64,000 nt of DNA. Origin: Sediminivirga luteola. GTDB taxonomy: Bacteria; Actinomycetota; Actinomycetes; Actinomycetales; Brevibacteriaceae. Shown piece after piece: positions 9,288 through 16,806 of the stretch; the stretch's first letter is position 1; each line of letters begins with the position of its first letter. Under the pieces are notes generated by a model that saw nothing but the letters and a program-made list of their open reading frames with translations, had not been told where the DNA came from and searched no databases. The stretch covers positions 124,001 through 188,000 of the forward strand of contig NZ_BMFY01000004.1 of NCBI RefSeq assembly GCF_014639315.1, read 5' to 3'. Both the position numbers and the translations under genes were made by a program.

Positions 9288-10304
9288 TCAGCGGCTCGCC
9301 TGGAGCGAATTCCCTTCTCCGGGAGGAAACGCCGGGGCCCAGTCGCCTCCGCTCGGCGGGGCGGCCGGCAGGCCGAGCGCCCACCGGAGCGTGCCGGCCG
9401 TCCGCGGGGCGGCACTGCTGAAGCCGGGTCCTTCATCGGCGGATGCGGCGTACCGGCGCTCCGCCCCGTCACGGCGTAGCGCGTCTTCACGGTCCACCGC
9501 GTCTTCCCGGGGCGGCGCACCTCCAGGGACCGGTCTTTCAGGAACCGGCGCGTCTTCCCGGGACGGCGCACCTTCATGGCGCGCCGCCTCCGCGAACGTG
9601 CGCCGCGGCAGCGGACGGTCCCGCAGCTGCAGATCCACCCAGGGATAGTCCCCCGGAGTGCCCTCCCAGATGAGGACCGGTTTGTCCCGCATGTCAGTGG
9701 GCAGGGTCAGCGGACCGCCGATGTCCGGCAGCCCCGGCGTGGTGACGCGGCCCAGGCGCGCGTCGTCCACGTACCGGCCGGCGACGGTATCACCGGTCAG
9801 CGCCTCCAGCGGCCAGCTCTCCCACAGCGCCGAGAGCGCACGCAGCACGCGCACGCCCAGCGGCGCGGACGATTCCGGCGCCTCATCGTACCAGACAGCC
9901 TGGCCGGATCCGCGCGGCTGCTCCGCCCCGCCGGTGCGCCCCGTACCCGCCTCGCCGCCCTCGCCCAGAAGCACGCCGATGCGGCCCTCATGCAGAGCGG
10001 CCAGGGTGGAGACGGTGCGGGCCAGGTTGACCGGGTGCGTGCGCAGGTCCGGGACCACCAGCACCCTGGCCTGCACGGTGCGCGCCAGTACCATGCCCGC
10101 CAGCGGCAGGGCGCTCAGCCCGCTGCCGGGCGGGAGGCGCAGGACGAGGGCGGCCGCGCCGGAGCGTTCGAGGGTTTCCAGCGGCGGAGGGGGCGCAGCC
10201 GTCTCCTCGGCGCGGGACCCGGCCCCGGCGGGCGGCAGGCCCGCCAGCTGCCCGGCCAGGGCCTCCAGCTCGGCGTCGCTCGGTTCGATCAGCCAGGGCG
10301 TCAT
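9288..10304 (-). CDS. Shortened luciferase-like protein, probable partner subunit
   Basis: This 338-residue protein has the first part of a luciferase-like monooxygenase fold. Visible pieces are LALARTVSTLAALHEGRIGV-like barrel strands (here ARTVSTLAALHEGRIGVLL), ALWESWPLEAL, GGPLTLPTDMRDKPVLIWEG and a closing TLRWALGLPAAPP. It lacks the second half of the fold, which is replaced by a low-complexity Arg/Glu/Asp/Pro stretch. It is homologous to the C-terminal domain of the fusion protein at 5190-7523, including the final TLR..LGLP motif. It is the last gene of a three-gene minus-strand operon and overlaps the gene before it by 4 bases (ATGA). It may be a catalytic partner, a scaffold, or a LuxB-like subunit; which one is not shown by sequence. 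Confidence 0.65.
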   Translation of the reverse strand: MTPWLIEPSDAELEALAGQLAGLPPAGAGSRAEETAAPPPPLETLERSGAAALVLRLPPGSGLSALPLAGMVLARTVQARVLVVPDLRTHPVNLARTVSTLAALHEGRIGVLLGEGGEAGTGRTGGAEQPRGSGQAVWYDEAPESSAPLGVRVLRALSALWESWPLEALTGDTVAGRYVDDARLGRVTTPGLPDIGGPLTLPTDMRDKPVLIWEGTPGDYPWVDLQLRDRPLPRRTFAEAARHEGAPSREDAPVPERPVPGGAPPREDAVDREDALRRDGAERRYAASADEGPGFSSAAPRTAGTLRWALGLPAAPPSGGDWAPAFPPGEGNSLQASR

Positions 10305-11611
10305 CGGCGTGCCTTCCGTAGGCGGGCGGCGAAGGGCTCGGCGGGGTCTGCGGGCTCGGCCGGGGCCAGACCGCGTTCCCGCAGGACCGGCACCACCTGC
10401 TCGACGAAAAGGCGCAAGCCGGAGGGGTTCGCGTCCGCCAGGATGTTGAAACCGTCGCAGGCCGCGCCGCGGAACCAGTCCTCCATGATGTCCGCCAGCG
10501 GTTCCGGCGGCCCGACGTAGAACTGATGGCCGAACCCGGAGAAGTGCCGCAGCAGCGCGCTCAGCGTGATCTCGCGGCTGGCCGCATAGGACAGAATGGC
10601 CCGGGCGAAGCCGACCGAGCCGCCGTCGGGCACATCGAGCGCGCGTTCCAGCTGGGGCGCGGCCGGCCCGTGCGGATCGAGCTGGTCCAGGCGGATGCCC
10701 AGCATATGCTCGAAGCGCCGGGTGACGTAGTCGCGGGGACCGAGCTCGGTGAGCCGTTCGAAACGGCGCTCGGCCTCCTCCTGGGTGGAGCCGAGCACCA
10801 TGTGGATGCCCGGCAGCACGAGTGGGGCCGGGCGGCCGTGGCGGGCGGCCCGCTCATGCAGGTCCGCGTAGTTGCGCGCGGCGGCCTCCTTGACCATCTC
10901 CGCGGCGAACACCGTCTCCGCGGTGGCTGCGGCCAGCTCGCGGCCCTGGGACGAGCCGCCGGCCTGGACGATGAGCGGCGGAGTGGCCGCGAGCGCGGCG
11001 CGGAACGACTCGGGGAGGCGCGGGGCGTCCTGTTCCGGATAGTCGAACACCTGGCCGGAGAACGACCATCGCCGCCCGCTCGCGAGCGCCTCCATGACGC
11101 GCCGGTGCACCTCCAGGAACTCCTCGGCGCGGCGGTACCGGTCCTCCCGGCCCGGGGAGGACCGGTAGCCGAAATCCCGTTCGATGGCCGCCGGCACGCC
11201 GGTGACGACGTTCCAGCCCGTGCGGCCGCCGGAGAGCACGTGCTGAGTGGCCAGCCGCGTGGTCAGCTCGGCCGGATCGTTGGAGCTGGTGGAGACGGTG
11301 GCGATCACGCCCAGCCGCTCGGTCCGGGCCAGCACGGCGCCGAGGGCTGCCAGCGGTTCGACCATCCGGTTGGGCCGCAGCGCGGGATTCGCCGCCAGGC
11401 CGGGCATGTCCGCCAGGAAGATCGCATCCAGGCCGCCCTGTTCGGCCAGGTCCGCGGCGTGGCGCCAGAACCGGGCGGTGAGGTTGTCCTGCGGCCCGGT
11501 GCCGGGCATCCGCCAGGCGCCGGCGTCGGTGCCGAAGTCGTACACATTGGCGCCCAGCAGCATGTGGCGGTCCCCGGGGTCACCGGCGCGCGGCTCGGCA
11601 GGCGCGGTCAT
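10301..11611 (-). CDS. NtaA/SnaA/DszA-family FMN-dependent monooxygenase
   Basis: This 436-residue protein has the full luciferase-like fold: the WRHAADLAEQGGLDAIFLAD start of the barrel, NDPAELTTRLATQHVLSGGR, TGWNVVTGVPAAIERDFGY, TPPLIVQAGGSSQGRELAA, and VGPPEPLADIMEDWF near the end. It is paralogous to the gene at 7520-8794. It is the middle gene of an operon whose members each overlap by 4 bases (ATGA on both sides), so its amount should be tied to the acyl-CoA-dehydrogenase-like and shortened luciferase-like partners. Relatives act on sulfonates, sulfones, nitrilotriacetate or streptogramin precursors; the context of a dipeptide-type transporter and Cys leader favours an organosulfur substrate. 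Confidence 0.88.
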   Translation of the reverse strand: MTAPAEPRAGDPGDRHMLLGANVYDFGTDAGAWRMPGTGPQDNLTARFWRHAADLAEQGGLDAIFLADMPGLAANPALRPNRMVEPLAALGAVLARTERLGVIATVSTSSNDPAELTTRLATQHVLSGGRTGWNVVTGVPAAIERDFGYRSSPGREDRYRRAEEFLEVHRRVMEALASGRRWSFSGQVFDYPEQDAPRLPESFRAALAATPPLIVQAGGSSQGRELAAATAETVFAAEMVKEAAARNYADLHERAARHGRPAPLVLPGIHMVLGSTQEEAERRFERLTELGPRDYVTRRFEHMLGIRLDQLDPHGPAAPQLERALDVPDGGSVGFARAILSYAASREITLSALLRHFSGFGHQFYVGPPEPLADIMEDWFRGAACDGFNILADANPSGLRLFVEQVVPVLRERGLAPAEPADPAEPFAARLRKARR

Positions 11612-12960
11612 CGGGCACCCTCCCGGCGCTCGCCGGCGGAGGGTGCAGGGCCCACATCGCCGGCGGAGGGTGCGCGGCCCGGTTCCCCGGCGTACCAGAT
11701 GCCCGGCAGCGGCTCATCGAGCAGGGCCTCGGCGCCGAGCACCCGGGCTTTCTGCACCGCGGGGTTATGGGAGGCGAGGGTGCGCGCGTTGCGCCAGTGC
11801 CGGTCCCAGCGGCGGGAGGCGCCGACGAGTGATCCGCCGCCGATGTCGAAGGCCCGGGAGGCGGAGTCCAGCACCAGGTCCGGGATGATCACCTGCGCCC
11901 GGGTGACTTGCCGGTGCGCGGCGGCGATGCGCGTCTCGTCCGGCGTCTCGAAGGCGTCCTCGAGTACGGCGGCAGCGGACTCGCTCAGGACGGTGGCGGT
12001 GGCGACCCGGGCACCGAGCAGGCCGATGAGCTGCTGGACCACCGGGTCCTGCGCCGGCGTCGCGGCCGCGGCGTGGGAGAAATGCCGGGAGCTGGTCCGG
12101 GCCTGCTGCACGGCGTCGTCGTGCACCCGCACCAGGATGCCCGTGAGGGTCGCCAGATGGGTCAGCTGGAGGAGCGCGTCGTTCAGCGGCTGCGGCAGGC
12201 CGGAGGCCCGTTCCACCGGGCGGACCTCGGCGGCGTCCACCCGCACGTTCTCGAACACGGCGCCGCCGCTGGCGCTGGCGCGCTGGCCGAAGGCCGCCCA
12301 GTCATCGGCCAGGCGCACCCCGGCCTGATCGGTGCGGACCATGACGGAGCAGCGCTCTCCGGGCCGCCCGTCCGCCGCGGCCAGGACAGTGAGCCAGTCG
12401 GCGTAGAGCGCGCCGGTGCAGTAGGCCTTGGCCCCGTCCAGGCGCCAGGTCCGGCCGGCATCGTCGTCCCGGCGCACGGTGGTGCCCAGCGCTCCAGCCA
12501 CCTGGCCCGGCGGTTCGGTCGTGGCACCGGCGAACATCCGGCCGGCAGCGGCCTCGGCGATCCACCGGTCCGGCCGGGTCGACGGATCGGCACGCAGCGT
12601 GCGCTCCAGGAAGGCGTAATGCGAGCGCAGCGCCTGGACGGCGGCCGGCTCCACCCGGGCCACCTCGATCAGCAGCCGGATATGGGCCGGCAGCGAAAGG
12701 CCCCAGCCGCCGTGAGACACCGGCAGCCGTGCGACGCCGATCCCGGCGGCGAGGAGCCCGCGCAGCATATCCCGCGGGGTGGCCTCGGCGGCATCGCGGC
12801 TCAGGACACCGTCCTCCAGTACCGCCAGTGCACGCGCCACGGCGTCCCGGCTGGCGGGAGGGATATCGCCCAGGCCGGGTCCGGCGCTCAGCGCGCTGCC
12901 GGCCCCGCCGCCGGCATGTCCGGAACCGGTGCTGTCGAGGGTGGATCGTCGGGTCGTCAC
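11608..12960 (-). CDS. DszC/SfnB-type flavin monooxygenase (acyl-CoA-dehydrogenase fold)
   Basis: This 450-residue protein matches the N-terminal part of the fusion at 5190-7523. It shows GVARLPVSHGGWG, the GAKAYCTGALYADWLTVLA flavin-site region, DDWAAFGQRASASGGAVFENV, and the DRHWRNARTLASHNPAV signature. Family members N- or S-oxygenate substrates with FMNH2 rather than dehydrogenating acyl-CoA. The GTG start at 12960 has no strong ribosome site and may be leaderless; the first 30 or so residues are Gly/Ser-rich, so a later start is possible. It is the first gene of the second monooxygenase operon. Its promoter region is shared with the divergent transporter operon and its leader ORF. Confidence 0.85.
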   Translation of the reverse strand: MTTRRSTLDSTGSGHAGGGAGSALSAGPGLGDIPPASRDAVARALAVLEDGVLSRDAAEATPRDMLRGLLAAGIGVARLPVSHGGWGLSLPAHIRLLIEVARVEPAAVQALRSHYAFLERTLRADPSTRPDRWIAEAAAGRMFAGATTEPPGQVAGALGTTVRRDDDAGRTWRLDGAKAYCTGALYADWLTVLAAADGRPGERCSVMVRTDQAGVRLADDWAAFGQRASASGGAVFENVRVDAAEVRPVERASGLPQPLNDALLQLTHLATLTGILVRVHDDAVQQARTSSRHFSHAAAATPAQDPVVQQLIGLLGARVATATVLSESAAAVLEDAFETPDETRIAAAHRQVTRAQVIIPDLVLDSASRAFDIGGGSLVGASRRWDRHWRNARTLASHNPAVQKARVLGAEALLDEPLPGIWYAGEPGRAPSAGDVGPAPSAGERREGAR

Positions 12961-13010
12961 CCCGGCGAGTGTAGGCAGTGACGGGCAATGACGACAGAAG
13001 ATGACGAATC

Positions 13011-13097
13011 ATGTCCCTGTGCGACGGTAAGCGTCATGGTGTGGCGGGGCGGCGTCACAGGGCTCGCCTAGCATCGGGCTCCGAGTGTAGGTCTTGA
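13011..13097 (+). CDS. Cys-containing leader peptide (upstream ORF)
   Basis: ATG at 13011 opens 28 codons ending ...GRRHRARLASGSECRS before TGA. A GTG at 13041 in the same frame would give an 18-residue form beginning VAGRRHRARLAS; it lies 7 bases after a TAAGCG -10-like hexamer, so it could be leaderless. The RRH...R-L-A-S..CR pattern resembles the short leaders with RRHVDL.RV.S..CR found upstream of sulfur-assimilation operons in actinobacteria, where cysteine codons near the end make ribosome stalling depend on cysteine supply. It lies 146 bases before the binding-protein gene with small hairpins between them. The assignment rests on this resemblance and position. Confidence 0.55.
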   Translation: MSLCDGKRHGVAGRRHRARLASGSECRS

Positions 13098-13117
13098 AGG
13101 CGCCGTCACGGAGCGCC

Positions 13118-13170
13118 CCGGGCAACCCGGAGCGCCACTGACCGCCTCAGGTCAAACCGGGCGAACCCGG
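13118..13170 (+). promoter_or_regulatory. Row of three small hairpins after the leader ORF
   Basis: CCGGG-CAA-CCCGG (13118-13130), TGACC-GCCTCA-GGTCA (13139-13154) and CCGGG-CGAA-CCCGG (13157-13170) follow the leader stop by 21 bases. The outer two hairpins share identical arms, so arm 1 could pair with the last arm as an alternative. That is what an attenuator driven by ribosome position would need. Confidence 0.45.
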
Positions 13171-13242
13171 ACGGAACCGCCGACGCCGCACGGCCGCGGA
13201 TCCGCCCCGGGGCCCGCCCCCGTTCACGTGAAGAGGATGCTC

Positions 13243-14868
13243 ATGCGAATCACCCTGCCCCGGCGGCGGCTGCTGCCCGCCGCGGCCACGACCGCGCTCG
13301 CCCTGGTCCTGGTCTCCTGCGGTGGCGGCCAGAGCGCCGACGCCGGCGACGAACCGGTGGAGGGCGGGCAGCTGACCGTCGCCCTGCGGGACGAACCGGT
13401 TCAGCTCAACCCGCTGGTGGACCAGGGCTCCGGCGCGCATTCGGTGCGCCCCGTCGTGGATTCGCTCGTCTGGGACAACGGCGACGGCACCTACTCGCCG
13501 TGGCTGGCGGAGTCCTGGGAGGTCTCCGAGGACGCCTCGCACTACACCTTCCACCTGCGCGACGACGTCACCTTCCACGACGGCGAGCACCTGGATGCGG
13601 AGGCGGTCAAGGCGAACTTCGACTTCGTGGTGGACCCGGAGAACCGCTCCACCGGCTCCACCGCCAAGCTCCAGCCGGAAGCCACCGTGGTGGACGAGTA
13701 CACCCTCGAGGTGCAGCTGGAGGCACCCGAGTCCAGCTTCCTGACGCTCATCGCGGCGCCGTACTTCGGGATCCTCTCCCCACGGCAGCTGCAGGACGAT
13801 CCGGAGTCCCTGGCCGACACCCTCATCGGCACCGGCCCCTTCGTATTCGACGAGTGGGTGCGCGGGCAGAGCCTGACCTACACCAAGAACGAGGACTACG
13901 CCTGGGGCCCGGAAGGCACCCACGGCGGCCCGGCCTACCTGGACAGCATCAGGTACGTGTTCCTGCCGGAGGACCAGACCCGCTACAACGCTCTCCTGAC
14001 CGGCGAGGCCGATATGGTCGACTACATCCCGGCCGAATACAACCAGGAGGTCCTCGACAGCGACGAGTACACTTCCGACAGCTTCCTGCTGCCCGGCGTC
14101 GGCTACACCCTGCATCTGAACACCCGCCAGGAGCCGTTCGACGACGTCCGCGTCCGGCAGGCGCTGCTGCACGGCCTGGACCGGGAGGGCATCGTCGCCA
14201 GCTCGACGTTCGGCGCGTACCCGGTGCAGGAGTACCTGGCCGAGACCACCCCGGACTTCAAGCAGGACCTGGAGAACACCATCGAGTTCGACCCGGACCT
14301 GGCCAATCAGCTGCTCGACGAGGCCGGCTGGGACGAGCGTGACAGTGAGGGCTACCGCACCCGCGACGGGGAGCGGCTGAGCACCGAGGTGCCCTTCAAC
14401 AGCGAGAACCAGCTGGACCAGCGCACCCTGGAGCAGGTGCAGATCGACGCCCGCGAGCTCGGCTTCGAGGTGAACCTGCTGCCGGTCCCGGCCGCCGAGC
14501 ACTCCGAGCGGATGTACAACGGCGACTACGGCATCCTGGCGTCCTTCCAGTCGGAGTCCACCGGCATGCAGCTGTGGCGGCTCTACGGCTCGGACAACGT
14601 CAGCGACGGCGAGACCATCGGCTCGAACGCCTCCTTCCTGAGCGATCCGGAACTGGACGAGCTGCTGGCACAGGCCCGGCAGTCCGCGGACCCGGAGGAG
14701 CGGGCCGGGTACTACGGCCAGGCTCAGGAACTGCTTCCGGAGCTGGCGCCGGCGGTGCCGCTGCACTCGCGGGCGCGCACCTTCGCCGCGCAGCCGTACG
14801 TCGGCGGGGTCGGCTGGGACTACGCCTGGCCTCAGCCGTACCTCTACGAGGCGTGGGTGAACCGCTAG
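13243..14868 (+). CDS. Dipeptide/oligopeptide-type ABC transporter binding lipoprotein (family 5)
   Basis: This 541-residue solute-binding protein has a signal peptide (RRRLLPAAATTALALVL) with lipobox LVSC, so it is anchored outside the membrane by the Cys. Family 5 motifs follow: LNPLV near the start, LAESWEVSEDASHYTFHLR, DDVTFHDGEHLDAEAVKAN and LLHGLDREGI. I chose the ATG at 13243 because AAGAGG lies 6 bases before it; a GTG at 13228 is possible. It heads a four-gene operon with permease, permease and double ATPase genes. Family 5 proteins bind peptides, opines, nickel or sulfur compounds; the flanking monooxygenases and Cys leader suggest a sulfur-containing ligand. Confidence 0.9.
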   Translation: MRITLPRRRLLPAAATTALALVLVSCGGGQSADAGDEPVEGGQLTVALRDEPVQLNPLVDQGSGAHSVRPVVDSLVWDNGDGTYSPWLAESWEVSEDASHYTFHLRDDVTFHDGEHLDAEAVKANFDFVVDPENRSTGSTAKLQPEATVVDEYTLEVQLEAPESSFLTLIAAPYFGILSPRQLQDDPESLADTLIGTGPFVFDEWVRGQSLTYTKNEDYAWGPEGTHGGPAYLDSIRYVFLPEDQTRYNALLTGEADMVDYIPAEYNQEVLDSDEYTSDSFLLPGVGYTLHLNTRQEPFDDVRVRQALLHGLDREGIVASSTFGAYPVQEYLAETTPDFKQDLENTIEFDPDLANQLLDEAGWDERDSEGYRTRDGERLSTEVPFNSENQLDQRTLEQVQIDARELGFEVNLLPVPAAEHSERMYNGDYGILASFQSESTGMQLWRLYGSDNVSDGETIGSNASFLSDPELDELLAQARQSADPEERAGYYGQAQELLPELAPAVPLHSRARTFAAQPYVGGVGWDYAWPQPYLYEAWVNR

Positions 14869-14869
14869 G

Positions 14870-15928
14870 GTGCGGCAGCTCTCCCGGATCGGCCTGCGGC
14901 TGCTCCTGGCGGCGTTCACGCTGCTGGGGGCGGCCACGGCCGCGTTCTTCGCCCTCCGGCTGGTCCCGGTCGACCCGGCCTTCGTCATCCTCGGTGCCGC
15001 CCGCGGCGACCAGGTCGACATCTCACCGGAGGTGCTGGCGGCGGTACGCGCCGAGTACGGCCTGAACGAACCGCTGCTGGTGCAGTACGGCATGTTCATG
15101 GGCCGGCTGCTCCAGGGCGATCTGGGCATGTCCTATGTGCAGCAGGTCCCGGTCACCAGCCTGATCGCCTCGCAGGTGCAGCCCACCCTGGCGCTGGCCG
15201 GCCTGGGCACGCTGCTGGCCCTCGTGCTGTCCCTGAGCGCGGCGATCCTCACCGCCGGGCGCCGGCTGCCCAGCGGCCTGGCCTCGGTGCTGGAGCTGAC
15301 CGCCGCCTCCACGCCGGTGTTCTGGCTGGGCTTCCTGCTGATGCTGATCTTCGCCGTGCAGTTGCGGGCGCTGCCCATGATCGACGACGGCTCCCTCGCC
15401 TCACTCATCCTGCCGGCCGTCACCATCGCGCTGCCGACCGCCGCTCCCCTGGCGCAGGTGCTGCGGCAGAGCCTCGAAGACGTCCTGGAGCAGCCTTTCA
15501 TCACCACTGCGCGGGCGCGCGGCCTGTCCATCATGACGGTCAAGCTCCGGCACGCGCTGCGGCACGCCGCGATCCCGTATCTGACCATGATCGGCTTCGC
15601 CTTCGGCGCGCTGCTCGGCGGCGCCGCCATCACCGAGACACTGTTCAGCCGGCCCGGGCTCGGCCGGCTCCTGATCATGTCCGTCAGCAACCAGGACCTT
15701 CCCGTCGTCATCGGCGTGGTCCTGCTGAGCACCCTGGCCTTCGTGCTGGTGAACACCCTCGTGGACATCGTGTACACCCTCGTGGACCACCGGCTGAACG
15801 AGAAGACCGCCGCGACGCCCGGCGAGGGGGCGGCCGCCTCACCGGATACGCGAACAGGCACCGGGGCGGACGCAGAGGCGGACATGCGAACGGGCACAGG
15901 AACGGACGCAGAGAGGAGCGGCGCATGA
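14870..15928 (+). CDS. ABC transporter permease (DppB type)
   Basis: This 352-residue inner-membrane permease has about six membrane segments and the DppB-type layout: an N-terminal segment with LRLVPVDPA, then the coupling region ARARGLSIMTVKLRHALRHA that docks to the ATPase. The last 40 or so residues are a cytoplasmic low-complexity tail of Thr/Gly/Ala/Asp repeats, not usual for the family. The GTG start follows the previous stop by one base. The 3' end overlaps the next permease by 4 bases (ATGA). It forms the channel together with that permease. Confidence 0.9.
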   Translation: MRQLSRIGLRLLLAAFTLLGAATAAFFALRLVPVDPAFVILGAARGDQVDISPEVLAAVRAEYGLNEPLLVQYGMFMGRLLQGDLGMSYVQQVPVTSLIASQVQPTLALAGLGTLLALVLSLSAAILTAGRRLPSGLASVLELTAASTPVFWLGFLLMLIFAVQLRALPMIDDGSLASLILPAVTIALPTAAPLAQVLRQSLEDVLEQPFITTARARGLSIMTVKLRHALRHAAIPYLTMIGFAFGALLGGAAITETLFSRPGLGRLLIMSVSNQDLPVVIGVVLLSTLAFVLVNTLVDIVYTLVDHRLNEKTAATPGEGAAASPDTRTGTGADAEADMRTGTGTDAERSGA

Positions 15929-16806
15929 GCGCGGCCACCACCCTCATCGGCGAGACCCGCGGCCCGGCCCGCAGGCGGACCGGCGTCATCGGCGCCGGCG
16001 CCATCACCGAGCGGATCATCCTGGTCGCCTGCCTGGGCCTGCTGGGGCTGTTCGCCGTGTTCGCCCTCTGGCCCTCGCTCCTGACCTGGCAGGATCCGTT
16101 CGCGGCCGACCGCTCCCTGATCCTGGCACCGCCATCGCTGACGCATCCGCTCGGCACCGACGAGATCGGCCGGGACGTGTACACCCGCATCGTCTACGGC
16201 ACCCGCAGCACCCTCGCCCTCGGCGTGGGCGCGGTGCTCATCTCGCTGACGCTGGGCACCGTGGCCGGGCTGCTGGCCGGGCTGGCACCGCGCTGGGTGT
16301 CGATGATCGTCATGCGCGGCAACGACATCGGCGCCGCGTTCCCGGAGCTGCTGCTGGCGATCCTCATCATCGCGCTCTTCGGCGGCGGCCCGGTCAACGC
16401 AGCGATCGCCATCGGCATCGCCGGCATCCCCTACTACGTCCGGGTGATCCGGGCCGAGACGCTCAAGATCCGCCGCGCCACGTTCATCGAGGCCGCCCAC
16501 GGCCTGGGCCTGTCCCGGACGACCGTGCTCGTTCGGCACCTGGCGCCCAATGCGCTGCGCCCGGTGGTGGTCATCGCCACCCTGGGGCTGGGCGGGGCCA
16601 CGCTGGCCGGCGCCGGTCTGAGCTTCCTGGGGCTGGGCACGGCGCCACCGGCACCGGAATGGGGTTCCATGCTCTCCAATGCCCGCAGCTTCCTGGGGCT
16701 GGGCTGGTGGGCCGCGGTCTTTCCCGGGCTGGCCCTGACCCTCTTCGTGGCGAGCACCACGATCGTCGGCCGGCGCATCCAGAAATCGCTGGAGGGACGC
16801 CGATGA
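15925..16806 (+). CDS. ABC transporter permease (DppC type)
   Basis: This 293-residue permease partners the previous one. It shows the DppC-type HPLGTDEIGRDVYTRIVYGTR block after the first membrane segment, and the ATPase-docking sequence RATFIEAAHGLGLSRTTVLVRHLAPNA. The C-terminal LSFLGLGTAPPAPEWG is a family hallmark. AGAGAGGAG lies 6-7 bases before the ATG, and both ends overlap neighbours by 4 bases, so it is translationally coupled in the operon. Confidence 0.92.
   Translation: MSAATTLIGETRGPARRRTGVIGAGAITERIILVACLGLLGLFAVFALWPSLLTWQDPFAADRSLILAPPSLTHPLGTDEIGRDVYTRIVYGTRSTLALGVGAVLISLTLGTVAGLLAGLAPRWVSMIVMRGNDIGAAFPELLLAILIIALFGGGPVNAAIAIGIAGIPYYVRVIRAETLKIRRATFIEAAHGLGLSRTTVLVRHLAPNALRPVVVIATLGLGGATLAGAGLSFLGLGTAPPAPEWGSMLSNARSFLGLGWWAAVFPGLALTLFVASTTIVGRRIQKSLEGRR

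Noticed and set aside
9055-9648. Plus-strand frame containing the 39-bp repeats as a repetitive peptide
   Set aside because: No ribosome site, no signal for export, and it runs antisense into the shortened luciferase-like gene.
13118-13170. SAM riboswitch, suggested by a GGCAACC word
   Set aside because: The surrounding core (GA-rich internal loop, pseudoknot partner, closing stem) is not present; small local hairpins after a leader ORF explain the region better.
13147-15129. Minus-strand frame of 660 codons over the binding-protein gene
   Set aside because: The plus strand encodes an unmistakable family 5 lipoprotein; the minus frame is valine/leucine-rich mirror sequence without motifs.
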